DNA of 64,000 nt from Haematococcus lacustris (Eukaryota > Chlorophyta > Chlorophyceae > Chlamydomonadales > Haematococcaceae): positions 186,001 to 250,000 of the forward strand of contig JASKMD010000013.1 of NCBI GenBank assembly GCA_030144725.1. The letters run 5' to 3'. A model generated the notes under the pieces. It searched no databases. It was not told where the DNA came from and saw only the letters and a list, made by a program, of their open reading frames with translations. Positions 20,223 through 30,587 of the stretch are shown one piece after another (the stretch's first letter is position 1; every line of letters starts with the position of its first letter). Made by a program: the position numbers and the translations under genes.

Positions 20223-20482
20223 GGTGGTGGACATGGCTGCGCGCTATGCCATATGTCCGCGCGGGCTGCTAGCAGGAGGAGGTGGTGGACATGGCTGCGC
20301 GATATGCCATATGTCCGCGTGGGCTGCTAGCAGGTAGAGGTGGTGGACATGGCTGCGCGATATGCCATATGTCCGCGCGGGCTGCTAGCAGGAGGAGGTG
20401 GTGGACATGGCTGCGCGATATGCCATATGTCCGCGCGGGCTGCTAGCAGGAGGAGGTGGTGGACATGGCTGCGCGATATGTG
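20223..20482. repeat. 58-bp tandem repeat, about 4.4 copies
   Basis: The block acatggctgcgcgatatgcc starts at 20231, 20289, 20347, 20405 and 20463, an exact 58-bp period. It includes an ATATGCCATAT near-palindrome. Confidence 0.93.
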
Positions 20483-21066
20483 CATGTGCATGACCCCATA
20501 CAGACAAATCACTACCCCTAGTGAGGGGACCTTACAATGCTTATGCGTGGTACTTGTTGCCCGCTGGGCCGATGAAGGAGGTGGTAAAGCTGTAAATCAT
20601 CCCAGGCGCTTGCATGTCCTCTTATTTAGCCCATGTACACCTTTGTTTGCACACCTACCCTGAAGTGCGTTGCAGGCAGTCCCAAACCCCTAGAGTGGGA
20701 CGGCTGCCAAGCAATTAAACGGCCGACGGCTTCAGTGGTGTACGCCATTATCATCGTTGTCGTGAGGCCCCGGACAAGGCTAGATTGCAGCGTCACTGCC
20801 ACACCGTGAGCTGTCCGTGTGGCATAAGTTAAGCTCGCCAGCAGCTGGCAGGCCGGCCTGGCTGCCATGTACTTCATGGAGCTGATGGGCAAGGGTGCAC
20901 TCTCAAACCAGACATGGTCCTAGCAGCCAAGGTCACGGAGGTTGGAGTTGAACGGTTGAGAAGGCAACAGGCTGGGCTGAGGTCCTCAGTGAGGACGACC
21001 TTCCTCATCTCGGCCGAGTGAAATGTGAGGTGGAGAATGCGTTACGAGGCATACGCCTTCCTGTCG
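20483..21066. other. Region downstream of COG4
   Basis: Probably the COG4 3' UTR and intergenic DNA. A TGTAA (green-algal polyadenylation motif) occurs on the minus strand at 20532-20536, about 530 bases after the stop codon. A hairpin CCCCTAGTGAGGGG lies at about 20515. An 88-residue minus-strand frame at 20626-20892 has no family that I recognise. Confidence 0.4.
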
Positions 21067-22333
21067 TCAGGGAAGCTGCAACGCCGCAATGGCAGCAGGT
21101 GAGAAGTCCGCACGCTGGCTAAGTGTGGACCGCACTTCGGCCGCGGTGAGGCGCCAGGTGAGGGCGCTGTCGCCGCCCCAATAGTCGACCAGCTCGTCCA
21201 CTGACTCCAGCCCGAGCACCAGCGCCATCTGGGCACCAGCAACACGGCAGCAAGACGCGGCAAGCGAGGTGCACAGGCCGTCTTGACAGTGGAGGCATGC
21301 AGCGCGGAGCTCCTAGGCTCCATCGCACAACAAGCTTGTGGCTTGGCGGTGTAAACAAAAGCAGCGGCGGCAGCGGCGGGGTGGCGGCAGCAACAGCAAC
21401 AGCCACAGCAACGTTCCACCAACTACATCCGCCCTGCGCATTTGAATCACACTCTGCGCTCCGCACTTGCACCACTCTGCGCACCCTGCTCCCTACGCCC
21501 CGCACTTCCGTCGCGCTGTGTACCTGGTTAAGTCGTGCGAACTTGTCGCGCACGGTGCGGTGCGTGAGGTCCGCGAGGTGGCTGACGAGGGTGCGCGTGT
21601 CGCGGTCGAGCTGCAGTCCACCCAGCTGGCTGAAGGCCTTGCGCGACAGCAGCGCCTCCAGCCGCGCCACCACTTTGTCCAACACGCCGTGCACCACGCC
21701 CTGAAGCACGCACCACTGCAACGCTTCGCCACACAATCACTCTCCAGGCACTAAACTGTGGAGCGCTGCTGTCGACGGCCACCAGGCAGCAGGCTGATCA
21801 GGCAGCCTTCAATCAAGCATCCAATTTCCTGTTGCCACCCTCACCTCACTGCCCAGCTCCGCACCACTACTGCCACCTTGGACCACCCCGCAGCACCCAC
21901 CGCCACTGTGTCCGCCCCCAGGTACGTCCGCCCCCTGGAGGCTCACCTCGTAGTTGTTGGCAGTGAGCAGCGGCTGCAGCCAGGTCACGGCCAATTCCAG
22001 GCCCACCAGCAGCCGCTGCACCCAGCCCTCACCAGACTCAGCGGCGGCGTACTCAGCCTCGCTCAGCTGGTAGCTCACCTGCACCACACGACCTATGGAC
22101 CAGGCTGGTATGGGCGGGGCGGGGCGGGGCGGGGCGGGGGGCACAGTGCAGTGTACTCTATGTTTACTGCTGGCTCTGCTTGCCAGTGTGACCCACCCAG
22201 GGTGCACATGCCAAGGGGGACGTTTCAGGCAATGTACTCTGTTGTATGTTGTTGTGTGTTTATTTTGCAAGAGAGGTTATGGTTCAGTCCCAGTCAGCCC
22301 TGCTGGCCCTGTCCCTGGCTCAGTCGGCCCTGA

Positions 22334-22365
<32 letters not shown>

Positions 22366-25300
22366 CCAGTGTGACCCACCGCAGCCACCTCCTCCAGCAC
22401 TGTTCGCAAGCGTGGCATCAGCCCCTCCGCCAGCGCCTCCAGCCCTTTTGTGTGGCTGTGCCGCAGCTCCCCTACACCACCACCATCATCACCACCACCA
22501 GCACCCAGCTACACAGCTAGCCGCTGCAGGGCCAGAAGCAGCGACAGTATCGGCAGCAGGGCCAGGCAGCAGCAGCAGCAGCACCTGATGCAGCGGCCCC
22601 TGCCAAGACTGCCGGCACCAAAGCCTGCCTTGCCCCTGCACCTGGCCTGCCCTGTCTCCCGCCAGCCTGCCCGCTGCACCTGCTGCCCTCCCCAGCTCCA
22701 GCAGCACTGTGCGCACGCGCTCCCTGTCGCCTGCCCCTGAGGAGGTGCCGGCAAACAGCTCCCCCAGGTAGCTCTCCAGCTCAGTCTGCAGGGGGCAGTG
22801 CAGGGGGCAGTGCAGGGTCAGGGTCAGGGTCAGGGTCAGGGTCAGGGTCAGGGTCAGGGTCAGGGTCAGGGTCAGGGTCAGGGTCAGGGTCTGCTGACCT
22901 TGAGCTTGGCAACATAGTCAGCCGCCACATCGCTGTTGTTGAGACCCACAGCGAACTCATAAGCTGCCTGGGGGGCCGCTGCCAGGGCTGCTGAGGAGGC
23001 GCTGCCGGGCAGGCCAGGGCCCAGGGCAGCGCTGCCTGCATGCCAGGCAGCAAACAAAGCACCCTGCTCCACCAGGCCAGCAGGCATGAGAGAGTCACGA
23101 GAGAGGTTGATGTAATGGAGAGGTTGATACAGCATGTGAAGATATGAGAAAGTACGAGAGTGTGAAAGGCAGCATGAGCTGGCTGTGTCGGGATCATGTC
23201 GTGAGGGGAGGTGTACTGCAGCTGCCCCCCTGTTGACCTGCAGCGCACAACTGTTGCCGGTCAGCAGGGGTCCTCCACCATCCCCTGCACTGGGAGGCGG
23301 GAGGGGTACCAGGCCTGACCCCCCCACCCCCCCGTGCCCTACCCTCCAGGCCTGAGGGGGCGGAGGCCAGCAGCCGGGCAGGACCCAGAGCCAGGCGCGC
23401 TGCCAGCGCGTGTTGCAGGTGGTTGGCCAGCACGTTGTTAAGCTCCATGAGCAGCGCAGAGATGACCTGCAAGATATGTCAGGAGGTCCAGTGCTGGGAT
23501 CTCGCCCAAGGGTGGGGGTGCAGGTGGAGGGGGAGGGGGAGGGGGAGAAGAAGTGTGAGGTGAGGAGGTGTGGTGCCCAATGTAGTATGTGAGACCTGGA
23601 TGTCCGGAGGGGGGCTGACGAGAGCTAGCGGCCAGGGCCCTATGGGGTGAAGGCCCTGGCCTGCGGCCATGTCAGTGCGGCCATGCCAGAGTCAGAGTGA
23701 GTGGCCGACCAACTGGGCGTATGGGTTGGGGTCAAGGCCAATCAGTCAAAGTGCCAGGCCCTGATGAGGTCAGCCAGGGCCAGTCAGGGTCAGTCAGGGT
23801 CAGCCTGTGGCCCTCAGGAGGTGATCAGGGTCAGTGAGGGTCACACAGGGCTTGCCCCTCTCACCTGCACGTTGCCTGAGGCCAGGGCGCGCACCCCGCA
23901 CTTGCGCAGGATGAAGAAGACGTCGTCCACCATGGAGGATGTGGAGGAGCCCGGGACGACCTGCAGGCAGTGAGCCCCCCTGGTCAGGGTGAGGCAGCCG
24001 GTGAGGGGAGTGAGGGGAGTGAGGGGAGTGAGGGGAGTGAGGGGAGTGAGGGGAGTGAGGGGAGTGAGGGGAGTGGTGTCAGAGGTGGGGCCTGGCACTC
24101 CTGACCTGCACATCCCCACCCCCAGCCTCTAGCCCCCCCACCAGCCCCCAACATGCTGTGCAGTGCAGTGCGGTGCGGTGCGGTGCGGTGCGGTGCGGTG
24201 CGGTGCGGTGCGGTGCGGTGCGGTGCGGTGCGGTGCGGTGCGGTGCGGTGCGGTGCCACAACAAGGGCTTCCGATGCCCAGGACCTGGGACCCTGATGGG
24301 TTGGGGTAGGGCAAGGTAGGGTTTGTGACAGCAGGAGCTGGTGGCATGACAAGTGTCACATGCTAGAGGGCAGACCAGGAACAGCCGCGCTTGCTGCCTA
24401 TCCTGCAACAGCTCAACAGGCCACTGACCCCTTGCAATGCAAGGCAAGGCACGGCTGGGTCACAGCGCACGGCTCACAGCCCACAATTGGTAGGCTGCAG
24501 GGCGGGATAAGGTTGGGCACAGTTCCGGCCAATCCTGATGCTGGCCAACTGGCTGAGTAATGGCACAGCTTGGGTTGGGTTGGGTTGGGTTGGGTTGGGT
24601 TGGGTTGGGTTGGGTTGGGTTGGGTTGGGTTGGGTTGGGTTGGGTTGGGTTGGGTTGGGTTGGGTTGGGTTGGGTTGGGTTGGGTTGGGTTGGGTTGGGT
24701 TGGGTTGGGTTGGGTTGGGTTGGGTTGGGTTGGGTTGGGTTGGGTTGGGTTGGGTTGGGTTGGGTTGGGTTGGGTTGGGTTGGGTTGGGTTGGGTTGGGT
24801 TGGGTTGGGTTGGGTTGGGTTGGGTTGGGTTGGGTTGGGTTGGGTTGGGTTGGGTTGGGTTGGGTTGGGTTGGGTTGGGTTGGCTAATCAACGACAGCGC
24901 TTGCCCAAGGATGGCACACAGCCATGGAGCTAGGACCTCCTGCTAGTCAAGCGCATGTAGGGAGGCACCCGGGGGTTAAGGAGGCGCAGGTGGCGGCAGG
25001 CAGGGCCAGGAGGTACCTCGTCTATGCGTATGGCCATGGCCACTGTGTCGTTCATGTACAGCTCCTCCAGCGCCATGTAGTGCCCCAGCAGCTCCCTCAC
25101 GCACACATTCAGCCCGCCTGACCTGCACAGCCACCAGGCCACAGCAGGCGCCTGGGAGCAACAGCGGCGGCAGCAGGGGCGGTCAAGCAGTGGCTTAGGC
25201 CCCAGACACTCAACTTAGGCCCATCACGCACTGCTTTGCTTCATGTGATGCTCTGCCTCCCCTCCACCCCTCCCCTCCTCAGCCTACCCCTATTCTTCCA

Positions 25301-28300
25301 ACTCCTTTCCCTTCCCCCTCCCCCTCCCCCTACTGCACCCCCACCCCTCACCCCACACCTTGACCTTCACCCGCCCCTCCACCCCTACCCCTGCCCCTAC
25401 CCCTTAACCTGCTGCACCCCACCCCTGTCCCTACCCCTCCCCACCCGGTGCCCCCCTGTGCCTCACAGCCTGACCTGAAGGTGGTTTCCCTGGCTGATGA
25501 CAGTGACCCCTCCGCTGCCGCCCTCATCTTGCCCAACATGAACTGCAAAGCGCTCATACACACGCCCATGACTGCACGCCTGGAACTTCCCCTCACGCTG
25601 CCGCTCTGGGAACTCCAGAGCGGCAGTGCTTCAGGGCAAAGCCACACCACGGCACACACAGCTGGCTTTGGCTGACACACTGACAACCCTGACCCTCAGC
25701 TGCACATGGCCTTAGCCACATGGCGTCAGGCCCTACACAGTGGCACTGCCAGGACTCATCATGGAGGACTGGGAGCACAATGCCTGGGACGTCTCCACAG
25801 GCGTGTGTGACACCCCCCCCAGCCCCCACCCTCCAACCCCCCCTCACCCTCCACCCCAACCCCAACCCCAACTTACCCACCCACCCACCCACCCCCTCGT
25901 CATGGCGGGGACCAACGTCTCACCAGGCCTGCCCCACCCCACCCATACTCCCCACCCCACCCTAGCCTGGTCTCTCACCTGATTGTACTCCTCAGCCAGC
26001 CTGCACAGGGCCAGCAGCTCGCTGATGTAGCCCTCCACGGTGCGGTGGTCCAGCCCACTGGCGTCTGCAGGGAGCAGGCGGTGGGTGGTTGGGTGGATGG
26101 GTGGGTGGGTGGGTGGGTGGGTGGGTGGGTGGGTGGGTGGGTGGGTGGGTGGGTGGGTGGGTGGGTGGGTGGGTGGGTGGGTGGGTGGGTGGGTGGGTGG
26201 GTGGGTGGGTGGGTGGGTGGGTGGGTGGGTGGGTGGGCACATCAAGCACAGCAGCCCCCTAGTGCTCATGACCTCACCTAAACAGGATATCTTGGGGTAG
26301 GGGCAGGGGCAGGGGCAGGAGCAGGGCAGGGGCAGGGGTAGGGGCAGGGGCAGGGGCAGGGGCAGGGGCAGGGGCAGGGGCAGGGGCAGGGGCAGGGGCA
26401 GGGGCAGGGGCAGGGGCAGGGGCAGGGGCAGGGGCAGGGGCAGGGGCAGGGGCAGGGGCAGGGGCAGGGGCAGGGGCAGGGGCAGGGGCAGGGGCAGGGG
26501 CAGGGGCAGGGGCAGGGGCAGGGGCAGGGGCAGGGGCAGGGGCAGGGGCAGGGGCAGGGGCAGGGGCAGGGGCAGGGGCAGGGGCAGGGGCAGGGGCAGG
26601 GGCAGGGGCAGAGGCAGGGGCAGGGGCAGGGGCAGGGGCAGGAGCGGGGCAGGGGCAGGGGTAGGAGCAGGGGCAGGGGCAGGGGCAGGCGGTGGGGCAG
26701 GGCAGGGTGAGAGGCACCAGCTGGTGTGGTCGGTGGGCCTGCTGTGAGGTCCTGCCGGTCTCACCTTTCCCCTTCTTGCTGCCCGCCTCCTTGACCAGCT
26801 GTGGGATGCGCTTGGCTTCTTGGAACCTTCCCAGCAGCCGGGAACCCACAGCATCGCACTCCACCTGCAGGTCATACACTAAGTCACGCCTCAGGTCACA
26901 TCTCAGGTTGCAGCACGGCTGGCTTTAAGAGGTCAGCTATGGGGAGCTGAGCCATGATGCAGCCGGTATCCGGCTCTGCCGCGTTCAGGGTCAGACTCAC
27001 TGGCCCTGGTCCGCTGTGACCCAGCCCGCCCCACCACCCCTACCTCTCCCCTCACCCTCTACAAAACCCTTGGGTGTTTGCTGTGTGCCCCTCACCCACC
27101 CCACCCTCAACCCCTCACCCCTCCGCCCTGCCCTGCCCTGCTCCTCCCCTCCCCGTCCTGACCTGGAGGGCGGTGGCCAGGTCTAGCAGCGCACCCGGCC
27201 CAAAGGTGTCCTGCACAGTGGCCGCCTGCTCCTCCAGGGCCATGCCCACCTCCTGCACAAGGTCAGGGTGGGCAGGGTGGGCAGGGGCAGCCAGGCCCGG
27301 CCTAGCCACACAATGCTGCAATGTAGCCACAAGGATCAAACTGTGGCTCTGACCCTGCCGCTGACGACACTGCCACCAACGCTGCTTCCAGCTGCTGCTC
27401 CGTGCTGATATGCAACTATGTGACCTACGTGACCCCAGGCCAGGCTCTGTCCACATGCAGCTGGGGGGCGGCTGCGATGGGCAACCACTGGTGGTGTGGC
27501 ACCTTGAAGATGAGTGTGAGGGCAGCAGCCCAGTCCACCTTCTTGCCGCTGTCGGCTTCCTCCTGGACTCGACTCAAGTGGCTCCTGGCCTGCAGCCCCA
27601 CACCAAGTGCCGCATTCATATGGAGGGGGCAGGGGCAGGGGCGAGGGGTAGAGTAGGGCATGGGGTGGGGGTGAGGGCTTGATGGGTAGAGTAGGGGCGG
27701 TGGGGGGGGAAGGGGGAGGGGTGCACTTGCAAGCAAGGCAGCAGTGCCTGGAGCAGGGCCCACCTGGCTGCTGACCATTTGTCTGATGTACTCACAGAAG
27801 CGCCTCAGTCCTTCCTCCTGGACATGCAGAGTTAACAATGCCCAACAGGTCAACAGGCAGGTCACAGGGTTAGGGTCGAGGTCAGGGTCAGGGTCAGCGT
27901 CGCGGTCGGGGTCGGGGTCGGGGTCGGGGCGGGGAGGAGCAGTGCATCAGGCAGCGGCAGGGGTGGAGGTGTGGGAGCAGGAAGTAAGGGGTGTAGGTGA
28001 GCCAGGCAGGACTCTGAACTGCTGGTGTGCCCTGTAGCCCTGGGGCCTTGGAGCCGCGCACCTGCTGCCCCAGGGGCTTGTACAGCTTTGTGTATCGCAC
28101 CACTGTGGCTGTGTCGCGCCGGGCAGCAGCCTCCTCAAACCTGCGCTCCACCACCTGCCGCAGCTGAGCAGCTGCCTCCACCAGCACCTGCGGGGTGGTG
28201 GCAGCAGCAGCAGCAGCCAGTGGAGCAGGGCAGAGGCATGGCAGCAGCAGTAGGCAGCTGAGCAGGGTCAGGCAGGGTCAGGCAGGGTCAGGCAGGGTCA

Positions 28301-29575
28301 GGCAGGGTCAGGCAGGGTCAGGCGGGGTCAGGCGGGGTCAGGCAGGAGTAGCTTAACAAGACACAATGCCCGGCCCAGCGCCTCACGCGCTGGCATACTG
28401 CCTGCCTGTGTCTGATGCCTGTGTGTGTGGGTGTGTGTGGGCAGTGCCTGAACCCTGTAGCTCGCCTGGCGCTGGCTGGCCAGCTGGCCGGCCTCAGCCC
28501 TGGCCTCAGCACCAACAGCCAGGGAGGCAGCGGCAGAGGAGGACAGCTCCGACTCCAGTTTGGTGAAGCTGGCGATGTGCAGGGCCGCTGCCTCATAGTC
28601 CTGTAGGACAGCAGGAACAGCAGCAGCAGCAGCAGTGTCAGGTGGGGTCGGGTCGGCCCTGGTCAGCCAGCTTCCAACGTGCCCCGCCCCGCACCTCGGC
28701 CTCCATGGCTGCTTGCACACCATCAATGCACGCGGTGCGGTCCAGGATTAGTCCCACCTTCTTCAGCACGGCTGCCACGTTGGTCTGGACGGTGTCCAGC
28801 CGCCGCACCTGATTAGGCAAGCCAGCTGTGGTCCTGATCAGGCAAGCCAGCTGCGTCCCTGGTGAGTACACAGCCGTGTCGTGTCCTGGCTTAGCAGAGC
28901 AGAGGGCACGCAGCTGCCAGGTCTGACACCAGAGTGGGTCCTAGACAACTCCCACACACTCACACACACACAGTGTATGCACCCCACACACCTCACGTCA
29001 GCATGTCAGTGTGGCACACCCAGCAGCACACAGCACAGTGGAGCAGGAGGAAGGGGAGGGAAAAAAGGGGGAGGGGGGTGGGAATAGAGGGGCAGGAGGG
29101 AGGGAGGGAGTGGGAAGGAAATGAGGAGGGAAGGGGGCGGAGTTGAGCTGGCTGGGAGGATGGCTGCTGAGCTGGGAGGGGGCAGGGGCGGGTGGCTGCC
29201 TGGGCTGCCCCTGTCACCTTGCTGCTGATGTGGTTGGCCAGTTCAGCCGTGCTCTGGGCGCTGCCCAGCAGCTGCTCACAGTCTGCGTGAACCAGCTCGA
29301 GGGTCTGCAGCATAAGAACTTGAAGGCCCTCAATGCAGTTTTCATTCCTAGGCAAAACACTCTCAGCAGCTGGGATTGCTGACCTCAGCGGTGGGAGCAT
29401 TGAGCTTCAACAGTGTGCGCTCCAAATCTGCTCGCTTGCTCAGCAGCTTGTCAAGATCATCGTCGATGCTCCTTTCCTTTGCTACAGTCTCGTGCAGCAG
29501 CCGGTTAATGTCGTTAAGGTTCGTCAAGCGATGGATGACAGCCAGGTCCCCCACAGCTGCGTTCACGACAACCAT
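21067..29575 (-). CDS. COG4: Conserved oligomeric Golgi complex subunit 4
   Basis: 21 exons join in phase to 777 residues: 29575-29384, 29304-29218, 28808-28695, 28600-28466, 28187-28062, 27817-27764, 27589-27503, 27252-27163, 26864-26765, 26064-25979, 25542-25475, 25122-25017, 23960-23865, 23466-23343, 23284-23238, 23063-22899, 22785-22680, 22444-22380, 22078-21947, 21715-21524 and 21228-21067. Diagnostic stretches: LTNLNDINRLLHETVAKE at the N-terminus, VDDVFFILRKCGVRA, FAVGLNNSDVAADYVAKLK, AFSQLGGLQLDRDTRTLVSH, HRTVRDKFARL, WRLTAAEVRSTL and the end FSPAAIAALQLP. Plant COG4 is of similar length. The COG complex tethers vesicles at the Golgi for retrograde transport. Exon 4 appears to use a GC donor, and the exon 18 acceptor (ACAAAAG) is weak. 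All other borders are GT-AG. Confidence 0.95.
22811..22891. repeat. (GGGTCA)n hexamer in a COG4 intron
   Basis: About 13 perfect units between exons 17 and 16. The Asp/Pro frame on the minus strand is a shadow. Confidence 0.93.
23995..24076. repeat. GGGGAGTGA-type repeat in a COG4 intron
   Basis: Tandem gtgaggggagtgagggga units just upstream (gene sense) of exon 13. Confidence 0.88.
24163..24256. repeat. (GGTGC)n pentamer in a COG4 intron
   Basis: About 18 units of cggtg, nearly perfect, in the intron between exons 12 and 13. Confidence 0.95.
24571..24882. repeat. (GGGTT)n pentamer, about 62 units
   Basis: 312 bp of uninterrupted tgggt units in the same intron. G-quadruplex-capable on the plus strand. 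It resembles telomeric sequence but lacks the A of TTTAGGG-type repeats. Confidence 0.97.
26085..26238. repeat. (GGGT)n tetramer in a COG4 intron
   Basis: About 36 units of gggt immediately beyond exon 10. Trp/Gly and Thr/His/Pro frames are shadows. Confidence 0.95.
26295..26698. repeat. (GGGGCA)n hexamer in a COG4 intron
   Basis: More than 50 units of ggggca with a few variants, in the same intron as the GGGT array, between exons 9 and 10. Confidence 0.96.
28263..28346. repeat. GGGTCAGGCA 10-bp repeat in a COG4 intron
   Basis: About eight units between exons 4 and 5. A related ggtcggggtcgg run lies at 27882-27935 in the next intron. Confidence 0.9.
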
Positions 29576-30587
29576 TCCGCACTATTTGCTCGCTACATAG
29601 AGCGATGTACACACGCGATCGCCCACTGTTTACAGCGCCATGCGAACATGCCATGCGATGAATAGTCAAGTTTAGAAGGCCCTGCAAGTGGTGGCGCTGT
29701 AGGCGCTATACTTGCTGCTGCCTGGAACATGGTGAACGGCGAACCCTAATGGGCCACAGGCTGAGTGGTGTCTCCCATGGTGCCTGCCATGTCAGACCAG
29801 CTTGCGCTGATTGTTTTCTGCTGCTTTTAACGGAGCTATGTTTCGGACTATAGCCAAGGAAGACCAGGCCAGGGCACCAACCTGCCAGTGCCGCCGCTGG
29901 CTACTTCCATTGCACATTGTGCCGTGGAAGAAAGGCGCATGAGGTGAATTGAGGTGAGCGGAATCCACGTCTGCTCATGGGCTGCATGGGCTGGATTGGG
30001 CTGGGCACCCTCCCTGGTACCCCTGGTGCACCCCTGTCCCACCCCAACAAGCCAGGGAAGCTGAGTGGCGTGGGTCTTGGAGGTGGTGGTGGTTATGGCA
30101 GAAGCTGGGCGCAGGGGAGGGCCACGCGTAAAGCACAACATGCCCTCCATGGCTACCATTTCTTATCAATACCACACAACGGCAAACTGCAGCCCCAGTC
30201 AAGATACCCACGTCACGACACCCTGGCCGCCTGCCATTACCCTGACAGCGCCTAATGTCACTAGTTGGCCATCTAAGCTACAATGACCATTGTCCACATC
30301 TTGACCACCTGCTCTGACGTGGCAACCTCGGCATCGTCGGGACTTCAACCCTGCACCACCACACCCTGGCCCCTGACATTGTCAACCCACCACGTTGCCC
30401 TAACAACGTTCAACATGCCCGAAGTCAGAGCACCATGCACACTGAGTCACACGGACCCGGACCATGACGCATGCAGACCAGGCATGCAAGGTGTTTAGAG
30501 TAGGGTTTCACGAATGCAAGCCCAGCACTACTGCTATGACTTAGACAATGCCCGCTGGGCCAATGAGTGAGGTGCAGTTCCTGGGCC
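29576..30587. other. Intergenic region between COG4 and the F-box/LRR gene
   Basis: Expected to contain the COG4 promoter (the gene starts at 29575 on the minus strand) and the 3' flank of the F-box/LRR gene. I see no gene, RNA or ordered repeat. Confidence 0.5.

Noticed and set aside
17651..20482. CRISPR-like regular arrays (95-bp and 58-bp periods)
   Set aside because: The whole unit repeats with no unique spacers, and the context is a eukaryotic nuclear genome.
20626..20892. 88-residue minus-strand frame after COG4
   Set aside because: No ATG-supported family match; more likely 3' UTR or intergenic.
24571..24882. Telomeric array
   Set aside because: The unit is GGGTT without A, and the array is inside an intron of a housekeeping gene.
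24538..24933. Open frames of Trp/Gly/Leu/Val and Asn/Pro/Thr/Gln repeats
   Set aside because: They are translations of the GGGTT pentamer inside a COG4 intron.
25844..26875. Long Pro/Leu and Ala/Pro frames
   Set aside because: They are translations of the GGGGCA and GGGT intronic repeats. Only the small exons 9 and 10 are coding.
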